DNA of 64,000 nt from Microbispora siamensis (GCF_016863095.1 NZ_BOOF01000034.1:1-64000); one strand, 5' to 3'. Shown: positions 18,061 through 27,004, numbered from the stretch's first letter. The notes: generated by a model not told the origin, from the letters alone. Numbers and translations: made by a program.

Positions 18061-18897
18061 GTGCGCGACAGCCGTACGCGGTCGAAGAGCCGGTGGGCGG
18101 CCCTGCCGCTGCTGGTCTTCGTCGTCATCGTCTTCGGCGTGCCGATGCTGGTCCTCCTCGGTGGCACGTTCACCAAGGAGGGCACGCTCAGCACCGCCAA
18201 CCTCACCGAGTCGCTCCAGGGCGCGTACCTGACCGCCCTGGCCGGGAGCGTCAAGCTCTCGGCGCTCGTGGCGGTGCTGGGCGGGGTGCTCGGCACCTTC
18301 CTCGCCCAGGCCGTGGTGACCTCCAGGTTCCGGGCACTGCGCGAGGCGGTGCTGACCGCCTCCGGCGTGCTGGCCAACTTCGGCGGCGTGCCGCTGGCCT
18401 TCGCCTGGATCGCCACGCTCGGCAATTCGGGCGTCGTCACCACCACCCTCGGCCTCGGCGCCCACGGGTGGAGCCTGTACAACTTCTGGGGTCTCACCCT
18501 GGTCTACCTGTACTTCTCCATCCCCCTTCAGGTGCTCACGGTCGTGCCCGCGCTCGACGGGCTGCGCCCGCAGTGGCGTGAGGCCGCGCAGAACAACGGC
18601 GCGAGCACCTGGCAGTTCTGGCGGTACGTCGGGATCCCGGTGCTGACCCCTGCGCTGCTCGGCGGGGTCGTGCTGCTGTTCGGCGGCGCGTTCTCGGCCT
18701 ACGCCACGGCGCAGGCCATGGTCGGGTCCACCGTCCCGTTGGTCACCCTGAAGATCGCCGACGCGCTCACCGGCAACGTCCTGATCGGCCACGAGAACGT
18801 CGCGCTGGCCCTCAGCCTCGACATGATCGTGGTCGCGGGCCTGGTCATGGCCGTCTACCTCCCGCTGCAGCGAAGGAGCGCCCGATGGCTTCGCTGA
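18061..18897 (+). CDS. ABC importer permease (first)
   Basis: A 278-residue binding-protein-dependent permease with six predicted TM helices, starting at GTG 4 bp after the binding protein. The EAA loop is 'REAAQNNGASTWQFWRYVGIP' (about residues 176-196; key EAA-x3-G-x9-I-x-LP pattern, here 'G...VGIPVLTP'). It is followed by the second permease with an overlap of 13 bp, so both halves are co-translated. Confidence 0.85.
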   Translation: MRDSRTRSKSRWAALPLLVFVVIVFGVPMLVLLGGTFTKEGTLSTANLTESLQGAYLTALAGSVKLSALVAVLGGVLGTFLAQAVVTSRFRALREAVLTASGVLANFGGVPLAFAWIATLGNSGVVTTTLGLGAHGWSLYNFWGLTLVYLYFSIPLQVLTVVPALDGLRPQWREAAQNNGASTWQFWRYVGIPVLTPALLGGVVLLFGGAFSAYATAQAMVGSTVPLVTLKIADALTGNVLIGHENVALALSLDMIVVAGLVMAVYLPLQRRSARWLR

Positions 18898-19760
18898 CTC
18901 CCCAGGTTTCCACACAGCTCGCCCCTGCCACGGCGCCCGGGCGGGGCGGCCGGCCGCGGCGTCCCCGGGTGTGGCGCGGCGTGGTCCTCGTGCTCGCCGC
19001 CGTCTACTTCCTCGTCCCGCTGATCGCGTCGTTCGTCTTCACCGTGAAGGCGCCCGACCAGGGCTTCTCGCTCGACGCGTACGGCCAGATCTTCTCCGCC
19101 GAGGGCTTCGGCGGCAGCCTCCTGCTGTCGCTCGGGCTCGGCGTCGCCACGATCGTGCTGGTCCTGCTGCTGACGCTGCCCGCAGCGGTGGCCGTACGGC
19201 TCGGCGCGCCGGGGCTGCGGCCGGTGCTCGAGGTGGTCTGCACGCTGCCGCTGGTGGTGCCCCCGATCACGTTCGTGGCCGGAATCAGCACCGTGCTGCG
19301 GTGGGGGCCCGACTACCTGGCGAGCACGCCCCTCTACCAGACGATCATCGCCGTGCAGAACCCGGACTTCCCGGTGGTGCTCGTGCTCGCCTACGTCGTG
19401 CTGGCGCTGCCGTTCGCCTACCGCTCGCTCGACGCGGGCCTCGGCGCGATCGACGTGCGCACGCTGTCGGAGGCGGCCAGGAACCTCGGGGCGTCGTGGC
19501 CCCACGTGCTGCTGCGGGTGATCATCCCCAACATGCGGTCGGCGATGGCCAGCGCGTCGTTCCTCACGCTGGCACTGGTGCTCGGGGAGTTCACGATCGC
19601 CCGGCTGCTCAGCTTCCAGACCTTCCCCAACTGGATCTACCGGATCTCCGGCTCACAGGCGCAGGTGTCGGTGGCCGTCTCGGTGTTCAGCCTGCTGATC
19701 ACCTGGCTGCTGCTGCTCGCCCTGTCGTCCGCCGGTGCGAGGCAAAGGAGTGGATCATGA
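18885..19760 (+). CDS. ABC importer permease (second)
   Basis: A 291-residue permease with a proline- and arginine-rich N terminus and six TM helices. The EAA loop is 'LSEAARNLGASWPHVLLRVIIP' (key EAA, G, IIP). It completes the heteromeric membrane part of the importer. Its stop overlaps the ATG of the ATPase gene by 4 bp (ATGA). Confidence 0.85.
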   Translation: MASLTPQVSTQLAPATAPGRGGRPRRPRVWRGVVLVLAAVYFLVPLIASFVFTVKAPDQGFSLDAYGQIFSAEGFGGSLLLSLGLGVATIVLVLLLTLPAAVAVRLGAPGLRPVLEVVCTLPLVVPPITFVAGISTVLRWGPDYLASTPLYQTIIAVQNPDFPVVLVLAYVVLALPFAYRSLDAGLGAIDVRTLSEAARNLGASWPHVLLRVIIPNMRSAMASASFLTLALVLGEFTIARLLSFQTFPNWIYRISGSQAQVSVAVSVFSLLITWLLLLALSSAGARQRSGS

Positions 19761-20839
19761 ACGGCGCCCGGGTCGAGTTCCGCGGCCTGCGGCGGCGGTT
19801 CGGCAGCACGGTCGCGCTGGACGGGCTCGACCTCACGGTGGAGCCCGGCGAGCTGATCGCGCTGCTCGGCCCGTCGGGGTGCGGCAAGACCACCGCGCTG
19901 CGCTGCCTGGCCGGTTTCGAGCAGCCCGACGAGGGCGAGGTGCTGGTGGACGGCGCCGACATCACCCGCGTGCCGGCCAACCGGCGCGACGCCGGCATGG
20001 TCTTCCAGTCCTACAGCCTCTTCCCCAACCTCAACGCGAGGGACAATGTGGGCTTCGGCATGCGGGTGCGCAAGGTGCCCGCCGCCAAGCGGCACGCCCG
20101 CGCGCAGGAACTGCTGGAACTGGTCGGCCTGCCCTCGGTCGGCGACCGCTACCCCCACCAGTTGTCCGGCGGCCAGCAGCAGCGCGTGGCGCTGGCCCGC
20201 GCGCTCGCCCTGGAGCCCAGGGTGCTGCTGCTGGACGAGCCGCTGTCGGCGCTCGACGCCAAGGTGCGGGTCACGCTGCGCGAGGAGATCCGCCGCCTGC
20301 AGCTCTCCCTCGGCATCACGACGATCTTCGTGACGCACGACCAGGAGGAGGCGCTGTCGATGGCCGACCGGGTCGCCGTGCTGCGCGACGGCCGCCTGGA
20401 GCAGGTCGCCGACCCCGCCACCTTGTACGACCGGCCGGCGACCCCGTTCGTCGCCGAGTTCGTCGGGGCGATGAACCACCTGCCCGGCCTGGTGTCGGGC
20501 GACCGGGTCACCGTCCTCGGGCAGACGCTGCCCGTGGAGGGCCAGGCGCCGGACACGGCACAGGCGGACGTGCTGGTGCGGCCCGAAGCCGTGCTGGTCA
20601 CACCCGACGCCGAGGGCGACGGGATCGTCATGGTGTCGTCGTTCCGCGGCTCCACCGCCCGCCTGCGGGTCCGCCTGGGCGACGGCACCGAGGTGCTGGC
20701 CGACGTCCCCGGGCACGACTCGGCGCGCTTCGCGCCCGGCACCGCCGTACGGGTCGGGCTGGTCGAGCGGCCCGTGCTCGTGTCGGCCCGTTCGGAGACC
20801 GGAGCCGCGGCGGCGGTCCCCGAACCCGATGTCGTCTAG
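19757..20839 (+). CDS. ABC importer ATPase with TOBE domain
   Basis: A 360-residue MalK/PotA-type ATPase. Walker A is 'GPSGCGKT' (about residues 38-45), the Q-loop is in 'VFQSYSLFPNLNARDNV', the signature is 'LSGGQQQRVALARAL', Walker B is 'VLLLDEPLSALDAK' and the switch His is in 'FVTHDQEEA'. The last 110 residues are a TOBE-like regulatory domain ('VLVRPEAVLVTPD', 'STARLRVRLGDGTEV'). It powers the importer encoded just upstream. Confidence 0.9.
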   Translation: MNGARVEFRGLRRRFGSTVALDGLDLTVEPGELIALLGPSGCGKTTALRCLAGFEQPDEGEVLVDGADITRVPANRRDAGMVFQSYSLFPNLNARDNVGFGMRVRKVPAAKRHARAQELLELVGLPSVGDRYPHQLSGGQQQRVALARALALEPRVLLLDEPLSALDAKVRVTLREEIRRLQLSLGITTIFVTHDQEEALSMADRVAVLRDGRLEQVADPATLYDRPATPFVAEFVGAMNHLPGLVSGDRVTVLGQTLPVEGQAPDTAQADVLVRPEAVLVTPDAEGDGIVMVSSFRGSTARLRVRLGDGTEVLADVPGHDSARFAPGTAVRVGLVERPVLVSARSETGAAAAVPEPDVV

Positions 20840-21515
20840 AGAGTGCGGCCCGGCGGCGGTCCTGTTCGACATGGACGGCACGCTGGTGGACACCGAGGAC
20901 CTGTGGTGGGACGCCTGCGTGGAGGTCGCGGCCGGCCTGGGCTCCCCTCTCGGGGAGGCCGACCGGGAGGCGCTGTTCGGCCTGTCGGTCGAGGACGCCG
21001 CCCTGCACATCACAGCCGCCCTGGGCACTGCCGAAGCTCCCGGGGCGCGGGCCGTCGAGGCCCTGCTGACGGACGCGTTCACCGACCGGCTCGAGAACGG
21101 GGTGACCACGCTCCCCGGCGCGGTCGCGTTGCTGGAGGCCCTGTGCACGGCCGGGATCCCGGCCGGGCTGGTCAGCGCGTCCCCACGTCCGGTCGTGGAC
21201 CTGGTGCTGGAGACCGTCGGCGAGCACCGCTTCCGGCTGTCGGTGGCCGCCGGGGACAGCGTCAGGAACAAGCCGGCGCCCGATCCGTACCTGGCCGCCG
21301 CCGCGCGGCTCGGCGTCGATCCGGCGGCGTGCGTGGCGGTCGAGGACAGCCCGACCGGCGTCGCCTCGGCCCGGTCCGCCGGGTGCGCCGTCATCATGGT
21401 CGGCTCCTCGGGCGCCGTCAGCGGGGTGACGGCGGTGCCGACGCTGGAGAGCGTCGACGTGCCGCTACTTCGCCGGCTGGTCTCCCATCCCGGGACGGTT
21501 ACTCCACGGACCTAA
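20829..21515 (+). CDS. HAD-superfamily hydrolase (phosphatase/phosphonatase-like)
   Basis: 228 residues overlapping the ATPase gene by 11 bp. HAD motif I is 'VLFDMDGTLVDTEDLWW', motif II is in 'IPAGLVSASPRPVVDL', motif III is the Lys in 'NKPAPDPYLAAAARL' and motif IV is 'CVAVEDSPTGVASARSAG'. The alpha-helical cap (residues about 25-95) places it in subfamily IA with beta-phosphoglucomutase- and phosphonatase-like enzymes. Being the last gene of the importer operon, it likely dephosphorylates or cleaves the imported compound. The phosphonatase-specific catalytic Lys in the cap cannot be confirmed by eye. Confidence 0.8.
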   Translation: MSSRECGPAAVLFDMDGTLVDTEDLWWDACVEVAAGLGSPLGEADREALFGLSVEDAALHITAALGTAEAPGARAVEALLTDAFTDRLENGVTTLPGAVALLEALCTAGIPAGLVSASPRPVVDLVLETVGEHRFRLSVAAGDSVRNKPAPDPYLAAAARLGVDPAACVAVEDSPTGVASARSAGCAVIMVGSSGAVSGVTAVPTLESVDVPLLRRLVSHPGTVTPRT

Positions 21516-21530
21516 GTTCCCTTTGGGTAT
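21516..21530. promoter_or_regulatory. HxlR-type operator-like half palindrome upstream of hxlR
   Basis: GTTCCCTTTGGGTAT just upstream of the HxlR start matches the perfect palindrome GTTCCCAAAGGGAAC found downstream at 21929. Shared words upstream of both the regulator and the reductase suggest autoregulation plus target control. Confidence 0.5.
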
Positions 21531-21539
21531 CGTCGCAGC

Positions 21540-21911
21540 ATGCGCGTCATGAACACCGTGAAGACCGGTTGCGACGACCCCAAGGACGTCTACTCCGCCG
21601 CCTGCCCGTGCCGCAACATGCTCGACCTGCTGGCCAACAAGTGGAGCGCGCTGGCCCTGGGCGCCCTGGAGGACGGGCCGCAGCGTTTCGGCGCGCTGCG
21701 CGCCCGCCTCCAGGGCGTCAGCCCCAAGGTGCTCACCCAGACCCTGCGCCGCCTGGAGGACCACGGCCTCGTCCACCGCGACGTGTATCCGGAAGTGCCG
21801 CTGCGCGTGGAGTACAGCCTCACCCCGCTGGGCCGGGACGCCAACGTCCCGCTCGCCCACCTGCGGACGTGGGTGGAGCGGAACATCGACCGCTTCCCCG
21901 ACCCGGATTAG
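21540..21911 (+). CDS. HxlR-family transcriptional regulator
   Basis: 123 residues with 'CPCRNMLDLLANKWSALALG', 'ALEDGPQRFGALRARLQGVSPKVLTQTLRRLEDHGLVHR' (winged HTH; cited key part QRFGALRARLQGVSPK) and 'LRVEYSLTPLGRDA', the classic HxlR layout. The conserved Cys near the N terminus (positions about 11, 19 and 21: 'TGCDD', 'ACPC') may sense quinones or aldehydes, as in YodB/QorR-type members. The gene precedes an NADPH:quinone-oxidoreductase-like gene; both are flanked by GTTCCC-N3-GGGAAC words. Confidence 0.9.
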   Translation: MRVMNTVKTGCDDPKDVYSAACPCRNMLDLLANKWSALALGALEDGPQRFGALRARLQGVSPKVLTQTLRRLEDHGLVHRDVYPEVPLRVEYSLTPLGRDANVPLAHLRTWVERNIDRFPDPD

Positions 21912-21928
21912 CCCCCTCACCTGGATGG

Positions 21929-21964
21929 TTCCCAAAGGGAACTCGTGTCCCTTGCGGGTAACCA
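21929..21964. promoter_or_regulatory. Two HxlR operator-like palindromes
   Basis: A perfect 15-bp palindrome GTTCCCAAAGGGAAC (21929-21943) is followed by a degenerate copy GTGTCCCTTGCGGGTAAC (21946-21963). They lie between hxlR and the reductase gene. Spacing of 17-18 bp between equivalent points would place two dimers on adjacent helical faces. Confidence 0.6.
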
Positions 21965-22047
21965 GGCGTCGGTGGATACCGTGCAGGTCATGCCGCCGAG
22001 CAGTACGGCTCGGCACGAAATCCATGACGATCGCGCAGGGGACAACC

Positions 22048-23076
22048 ATGACTGAGAACCGGACCATGCCCGCCGTCGCCTTCCGGCGCAGCCTTCCCGT
22101 CGACGACCCGGAAAGCCTGCTGGACGTGGAACTGCCCGTGCCGCAACCCGGCCCGCACGATCTGCTGGTCCGGGTGGAGGCCGTCGCCGTGAACCCGGTG
22201 GACTACAAGGTGCGGCAGAACAGCGATCCGGGCGGCGAGCCCAAGGTGCTCGGCTGGGACGCCGCAGGCACCGTGGTCGCCGTGGGCGACGAGGTGGAGC
22301 TGTTCGAGGTCGGCGACGAGGTCTACTACGCCGGCGCGATCGACCGGCCCGGCGCGAACTCCCGGTTCCACGTCGTGGACGAGCGCATCGTCGGCCACAA
22401 GCCCGCCACGCTGTCCTTCACCGAGGCCGCCGCGCTGCCGCTGACCGCCCTCACGGCCTGGGAGGGCCTGTTCGAGCGTCTCGGCCTGCGCGGAGACGCG
22501 CTCGGCCAGACCGGAACGCTGCTGGTGACCGCGGCCGCGGGCGGCGTCGGCTCGATCGTCGTGCAGCTCGCCCGCGCCCTGACCGGGCTGACCGTGATCG
22601 GCACGGCCTCCCGGCCCGAGACGGTGGAGTTCGCCCGCCGGATGGGCGCCCACCACGTCGTGGACCACCGGGGGCCGCTGGCGAAGCAACTGGCCGAGGT
22701 CGCGCCCGGCGGCGTGGACCACGTCTTCAGCACGGCCGGCACCGACCGCAACCTCGCGGCCTACGCCGAGGCGCTCACCCCCTTCGGTCAGATCGTCGCC
22801 ATCGACGACCACGACTCCCTCGACATCGGCGTGCTCAAGCCGAAGAGCATCTCGTTCCACTGGGAGCTCATGTTCACCCACTCGCTGTTCCGGACCCCGC
22901 AGCAGGTGAACCAGCACCGCATCCTCGACCGGGTCGCACGGCTCGTGGACGCGGGGGTCGTCACCACCACCGCCAACCGCGACCTCGGCCCGGTCAACGC
23001 CGCCAACCTCCGCGAGGCCCACCGGATCCTCGAATCGGGCACCGCGATCGGCAAGATCACTCTCACCGGCTTCTGA
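22048..23076 (+). CDS. Zinc-independent MDR-family NAD(P)H oxidoreductase (quinone reductase-like)
   Basis: 342 residues. The start at 22048 follows CAGGGGAC; an in-frame ATG at 22024 is an alternative. MDR features are 'VRVEAVAVNPVDYKVRQ', 'VLGWDAAGTVVAVGDEV', the cofactor loop 'LVTAAAGGVGSIVVQLARAL' and 'GKITLTGF' at the end. There are no structural-zinc cysteines, so it belongs to the QOR/crotonyl-reductase side, like the YhdH/ZADH group. It probably reduces quinones or enones under control of the adjacent HxlR regulator. Confidence 0.85.
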   Translation: MTENRTMPAVAFRRSLPVDDPESLLDVELPVPQPGPHDLLVRVEAVAVNPVDYKVRQNSDPGGEPKVLGWDAAGTVVAVGDEVELFEVGDEVYYAGAIDRPGANSRFHVVDERIVGHKPATLSFTEAAALPLTALTAWEGLFERLGLRGDALGQTGTLLVTAAAGGVGSIVVQLARALTGLTVIGTASRPETVEFARRMGAHHVVDHRGPLAKQLAEVAPGGVDHVFSTAGTDRNLAAYAEALTPFGQIVAIDDHDSLDIGVLKPKSISFHWELMFTHSLFRTPQQVNQHRILDRVARLVDAGVVTTTANRDLGPVNAANLREAHRILESGTAIGKITLTGF

Positions 23077-23161
23077 ACAACCCCTTTCGGCGGGAACAAC
23101 GGACAAGGCCCGGCCGGTTGGGGACCACAGGAACCGAGCCCGAAGACAACAGGAGTCGCGC

Positions 23162-24124
23162 ATGCATGCCATCGTCGTCCCCGCTTACGGTGATTCCTCG
23201 GTGCTGGAGTACGCCGAGCGGCCCGATCCCGAGCCCGGCCCCGGTGAGGTGCTGGTCGACGTGGCGGCGACGGGCGTCAACTTCATCGACGTCTACCACC
23301 GCGAGGGCCGCTACCCGCTGCCGCTCCCGCTGATCCCGGGCGCGGAGGCGGCCGGGACCGTCACGGCCGTCGGCCCCGGCGTGACCGACGTGGTGCCCGG
23401 CGACCGGGTCGCCTCCGCCAGCGCGGTCGGCGCGTACGCGACCAAGGCCGTGGTCCCGGCGGACAAGGTGGTCCGGCTGCCCGACGGGCTGTCACCCGAC
23501 CTCGCTGCGGCGGTGCTGCTCCAGGGGCTGACCGCGCACTACCTGACCCACTCCACGTACGCGATCCGGTCGGGCGACGACGTGCTCGTGCACGCGGCGG
23601 CCGGTGGCATGGGCCTGCTGCTCGTCCAGATGGCCAAGCTCCGCGGCGCCCGGGTGATCGGCACGGTCTCCAGCGCCGAGAAGGAGAAGCTCGCCCGGCA
23701 GGCGGGCGCCGACGAGGTCATCGGCTACGAGGGCTTCCCCGAGGCCGTCAAGGAGATCACCGACGGCGCCGGGGTGCACGTCGTCTACGACGGGGTCGGC
23801 GCCGCGACGTTCGACGGGTCGCTCGCGTCACTGCGGCCGCGCGGCATGATGGCGCTGTACGGCGCGGCCAGCGGCCCCGTCCCGCCGTTCGACCCGCAGC
23901 GGCTCAACGCGGGCGGCTCGCTGTTCCTGACCCGGCCCACGCTCGCGCACTACACGGCCACCCGCGAGGAGTTGCTGTCGCGGGCGAACGACCTGCTCGG
24001 CTGGGTCGCCTCCGGCGCGTTGAAGGTGCACATCTCCCAGCGCTACCCGCTCGCCGAGGCCCGGCGCGCCCACGACGACCTGGAGGGCAGGCGGACGACC
24101 GGCAAGCTGCTGCTGATCCCCTGA
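23162..24124 (+). CDS. NADPH:quinone oxidoreductase (zeta-crystallin type)
   Basis: 320 residues: 'VDVAATGVNFIDVYHREGRY', 'PLIPGAEAAGTVTAVG', 'VLVHAAAGGMGLLLVQMAKL' (Rossmann loop AAAGGMG) and 'AHDDLEGRRTTGKLLLIP' are the hallmarks of one-electron quinone reductases of the QOR type. It follows the previous oxidoreductase by 85 bp, with its own AGGAG box, and may be co-transcribed. Confidence 0.9.
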   Translation: MHAIVVPAYGDSSVLEYAERPDPEPGPGEVLVDVAATGVNFIDVYHREGRYPLPLPLIPGAEAAGTVTAVGPGVTDVVPGDRVASASAVGAYATKAVVPADKVVRLPDGLSPDLAAAVLLQGLTAHYLTHSTYAIRSGDDVLVHAAAGGMGLLLVQMAKLRGARVIGTVSSAEKEKLARQAGADEVIGYEGFPEAVKEITDGAGVHVVYDGVGAATFDGSLASLRPRGMMALYGAASGPVPPFDPQRLNAGGSLFLTRPTLAHYTATREELLSRANDLLGWVASGALKVHISQRYPLAEARRAHDDLEGRRTTGKLLLIP

Positions 24125-24180
24125 ATCGCTGATCCCCTGAACCGCTGAACCGCTGAGCCCTGGAACCGCGGGGAACGTCC

Positions 24181-24262
24181 TCAGGCCGCCATGGCGATCA
24201 GCCGCTGCGCGGCCACCGCGGCGCCGCCGGTGCGCACCTCGCCCGCGACGGGGCGGATCCGA
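24181..24262 (-). pseudogene. Possible C-terminal remnant of an unidentified gene
   Basis: On the minus strand the frame ending at the TGA at 24181-24183 reads 'IRPVAGEVRTGGAAVAAQRLIAMAA', which looks like the end of an enzyme. No start or upstream continuation is visible because the CdaR gene stop is immediately beside it. It may be chance. The plus-strand stretch 24124-24170 is a short run of CTGAACCGCTGA-like repeats. Confidence 0.25.
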
Positions 24263-25315
24263 TCACGTCAGCGGGTGGGCCGGCCATTCCAGGAGGCGGG
24301 CCCCGAGCACGGCCGTCTCCAGCGTGAACCGCTGCGTGGGGTCGCTCGGCGAGAAGCCGGTCAGCCTCCTGATCCGCTCCAGCCGGTAGGTGATGGCCCG
24401 CGTGCTGACGCCGAGCCTGCGCGCCGCCGCCGTGTGGTTGCCCTGGGAGGCGAAGACGGCCTCCAGCGTCTCCAGCAGCGGCTCGGGCCCGCCGCGGGCG
24501 GAGGTCAGCGGCCCGAGCACGGTGGAGACGAGGTCCACGATCGCCTCCCTGTCCCGCAGCAGCACCGGGAAGACCAGCAGGTCGGCCGCTTTCAGCACCT
24601 GGGCCCGCAGGCCCAGCCGCTCGCCGAGGTCGATCGCGTTGACCGCTTCCCGGTAGGAGGTGACGATCCCGCCGGGGCCCTGGTGGGGGCGGCCCACCCC
24701 CACCCGCCAGTCCGTGAGCGCGGAGCGTACGTGATGGGTGAACTCGCCGCTCGCGGCGGCCAGCGCGCCGGGGGACACGCACACCAGCAGGCCGTCGCGG
24801 ACGGCGACCAGGATGTTGTGCGACCCGAACCTCGCCACCAGCGCCTGCTCGATCCTCCCGACCAGCGGGTCGCCCGCCGCCACCGGGGTGTCCGGCCTGG
24901 CCACGGTCACGACGTACGCCCCCGCGAGCCGCAGGCCGAAGTGCTCGGCCCGCTCGGCGTCCGCCCTGCCCTGCAGCAGGTCGTCGACGAACATGCGCCG
25001 GGCCTCCTCCTCCTGCCGGAGTGCGGCGCGCTGGGCCTCCTCGTATCCCTCGATGTAGGCCGCCATGCCGCGGCGTACGGCGCCGAAGGCCCCGCCGGCG
25101 GTGATCTCGGCGGCGTGCAGGCAGGCGTCGGCGAGCACCCGCAGCGGGATGCCGCGCTCGGCGGCGAGGGCGCCGCACTCGCGCAGGCCGTCCATGTCGG
25201 CGCGGCCGGGCAGCCTGCCGGTGGCGGCCGACGCGGCCAGAACCGACAGGAACCCGCCGAGTAAGTCGGCGGGCACCCCGGTCGCCTCGCTCACGCGAGC
25301 GAGAACGCTGTCCAT
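24263..25315 (-). CDS. CdaR/PucR-type transcriptional regulator
   Basis: 350 residues. The N-terminal half is a helical sensory region (RsbRD/GGDEF-like fold of PucR family). The C terminus is the PucR HTH: 'LLETLEAVFASQGNHTAAAR', 'RLGVSTRAITYRLERIRRLTG'. Its start overlaps the stop of the ABC-2 permease by one base, so it is the last gene of a three-gene unit with an exporter and may control it or be co-regulated. Confidence 0.8.
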   Translation of the reverse strand: MDSVLARVSEATGVPADLLGGFLSVLAASAATGRLPGRADMDGLRECGALAAERGIPLRVLADACLHAAEITAGGAFGAVRRGMAAYIEGYEEAQRAALRQEEEARRMFVDDLLQGRADAERAEHFGLRLAGAYVVTVARPDTPVAAGDPLVGRIEQALVARFGSHNILVAVRDGLLVCVSPGALAAASGEFTHHVRSALTDWRVGVGRPHQGPGGIVTSYREAVNAIDLGERLGLRAQVLKAADLLVFPVLLRDREAIVDLVSTVLGPLTSARGGPEPLLETLEAVFASQGNHTAAARRLGVSTRAITYRLERIRRLTGFSPSDPTQRFTLETAVLGARLLEWPAHPLT

Positions 25316-26115
25316 CAGACTCCTACGTCACGCCGTTCGAAGGCGAGCAGCGCCGTCATGAGGAGGACGGCCGTCGCACCCAGCAGGACAAGGTAGTCAC
25401 CGTACGGCCAGCCCTGATAGAGCGGCCTGCCGTCGAGGTAGTAGTGGACGGGCGAGATCCAGCGCAGCCAGGAGATCGCGTCGATGCTCTTGCCCATGGT
25501 CTCCACGATGTATCCGGCGACGCCCCACACGCCGACCACCGCGAGCGCGACCTGCTTGCGCCCGAACGCCGCGCCCACGCACAGCGTCAGCGTCCCGAAG
25601 AACAGCACGAGCAGGAACAAACCGGTGTGCGCGGCGAGGATGCTGCCGAACGGCACGTCCATGTCGGCGGCGGACGAGGCCCCGGTGGCGACGGCCAGCG
25701 TCACCAGCGCCACCGCGAGCAGGCCGAGCGCCAGCGCGGCCCAGCGCTCCAGAAGCAGCCGCCTGCGGTCGATCGGCAGCGTCAGCGTGAGCTCCAGCGT
25801 CTTGGCCTCCTCCGGGCCGGCGATGGCCCGGTTGCCGAGGATCGCGGCGCACATGGTGAACAGCAACGGGCCGAGGAGCTGGTAGGCGACCGCCTGGAGA
25901 TAACCGCGCCCGGTCGCGATGTCGGCCATGCCGCCCATCAGGTCCCTCAACGCGCCCGGATACTTGGCGATGGCCTGCTTGCTGAACGTCTCGGGGTCGT
26001 TCATCATGCTCGCGTAGATCGAGATGTACATCCCGAGGAACGCGCACAGCCCGACCGTCCAGCCGATGAGGGCTCGGCGGTACTCCCCCAGGCTCTTACG
26101 CACCAGCGTGGGCAT
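25315..26115 (-). CDS. ABC-2 type transporter permease
   Basis: 266 residues with six predicted TM helices ('ALIGWTVGLCAFLGMYISIYAS', 'VAYQLLGPLLFTMCAAILGNRAIAG', 'LALGLLAVALVTLAVATGAS', 'ILAAHTGLFLLVLFFGTLTL', 'VALAVVGVWGVAGYIVETMG', 'LVLLGATAVLLMTALLAF'; cited in part). 'GPEEAKTLELTLTLPIDRRRLLLER' is the coupling-helix region common in polyketide antibiotic exporters of this type. It overlaps the ATPase gene by 20 bp. Confidence 0.85.
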   Translation of the reverse strand: MPTLVRKSLGEYRRALIGWTVGLCAFLGMYISIYASMMNDPETFSKQAIAKYPGALRDLMGGMADIATGRGYLQAVAYQLLGPLLFTMCAAILGNRAIAGPEEAKTLELTLTLPIDRRRLLLERWAALALGLLAVALVTLAVATGASSAADMDVPFGSILAAHTGLFLLVLFFGTLTLCVGAAFGRKQVALAVVGVWGVAGYIVETMGKSIDAISWLRWISPVHYYLDGRPLYQGWPYGDYLVLLGATAVLLMTALLAFERRDVGV

Positions 26116-27004
26116 GGCGGCCCTCCTCCTCGCTGTAGTAGGTCAGGAAGATCTCCTCGAGGTCCGGCTCCGCGCTGACCATGTGGACCACGGTGTAACG
26201 GGCCGCCGCCTTGATCAGCGCGTCGGGCCTGCCGTCGATCGTGCAGCGCAGGCTCGCCCCCCGGACGACCACGTCGCGTACGCCCGGGAGCCCCTCGAAC
26301 GACTCCTTCGGCACCGGCGCGTCGAAGTGGAGCTCCACGTGCCGTACGGCCCGCTCGCGCAGCGCGGCGATGTCCTCGACCGCGACGAGGCGGCCCGCGC
26401 GCACGATGCCCACCCGGTCGGCCACGTGCTCCACCTCGGCGAGCACGTGCGACGACATCAGGATCGTGTGGCCTGCCGTGCGCGCCTCCCGGACCATGGC
26501 CAGGAACTCCTGCTGCACCAGCGGGTCGAGCCCGCTCGTCGGCTCGTCCAGGATGAGCAGCTCGGGCTCGTGCATGAACGCCTGGATGAGCCCGACCTTC
26601 TGCTTGTTGCCCTTGGACAGCTCGCCCATCCTGATGGACAGGTCCGCGTCGAGCCGCTCGGCCAGTTCGTCGATCCTGCCGCGGCTCACCCCGCCGCGTA
26701 CGTCGGCGAGGAACTGGAGGTAGTCGCGGGCCCGCTCCCTGCCCTCCAGGGCCAGCTCGCCCGGGAGGTAGCCGATCCGGGCGCGTACGCGCGGATCGCG
26801 GGTGTCGGCGCCGAGGACGGTCGCCCGGCCGGACGTCGGCCGGATCACGTCGAGGAGCAGCCGGATCGTCGTCGTCTTGCCGGCGCCGTTGGGGCCCAGA
26901 TAGCCGAAGACCTCGCCCTGCCGGATTTCGAGGGTGAGGTCCTCGAGGCCTCGTCTCGTACCGTAGAACTTCGTCAGTCCTTCGGTCTCCACCACTGCTG
27001 TCAT
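26096..27004 (-). CDS. ABC exporter ATPase (DrrA-like)
   Basis: 302 residues with Walker A 'GPNGAGKTT' (about residues 39-47), Q-loop, signature 'LSKGNKQKVGLIQAF', Walker B 'LLILDEPTSGLDPL' and a C-terminal domain typical of drug-exporting DrrA/CcmA-type ATPases. With the permease downstream it forms a minimal homodimeric exporter; the substrate is unknown. No clear ribosome-binding site precedes the ATG at 27004. Confidence 0.9.
   Translation of the reverse strand: MTAVVETEGLTKFYGTRRGLEDLTLEIRQGEVFGYLGPNGAGKTTTIRLLLDVIRPTSGRATVLGADTRDPRVRARIGYLPGELALEGRERARDYLQFLADVRGGVSRGRIDELAERLDADLSIRMGELSKGNKQKVGLIQAFMHEPELLILDEPTSGLDPLVQQEFLAMVREARTAGHTILMSSHVLAEVEHVADRVGIVRAGRLVAVEDIAALRERAVRHVELHFDAPVPKESFEGLPGVRDVVVRGASLRCTIDGRPDALIKAAARYTVVHMVSAEPDLEEIFLTYYSEEEGRHAHAGA

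Noticed and set aside
24124-24170. CRISPR-like or other functional repeat (CTGAACCGCTGA units)
   Set aside because: Only about three degenerate short units without spacers.
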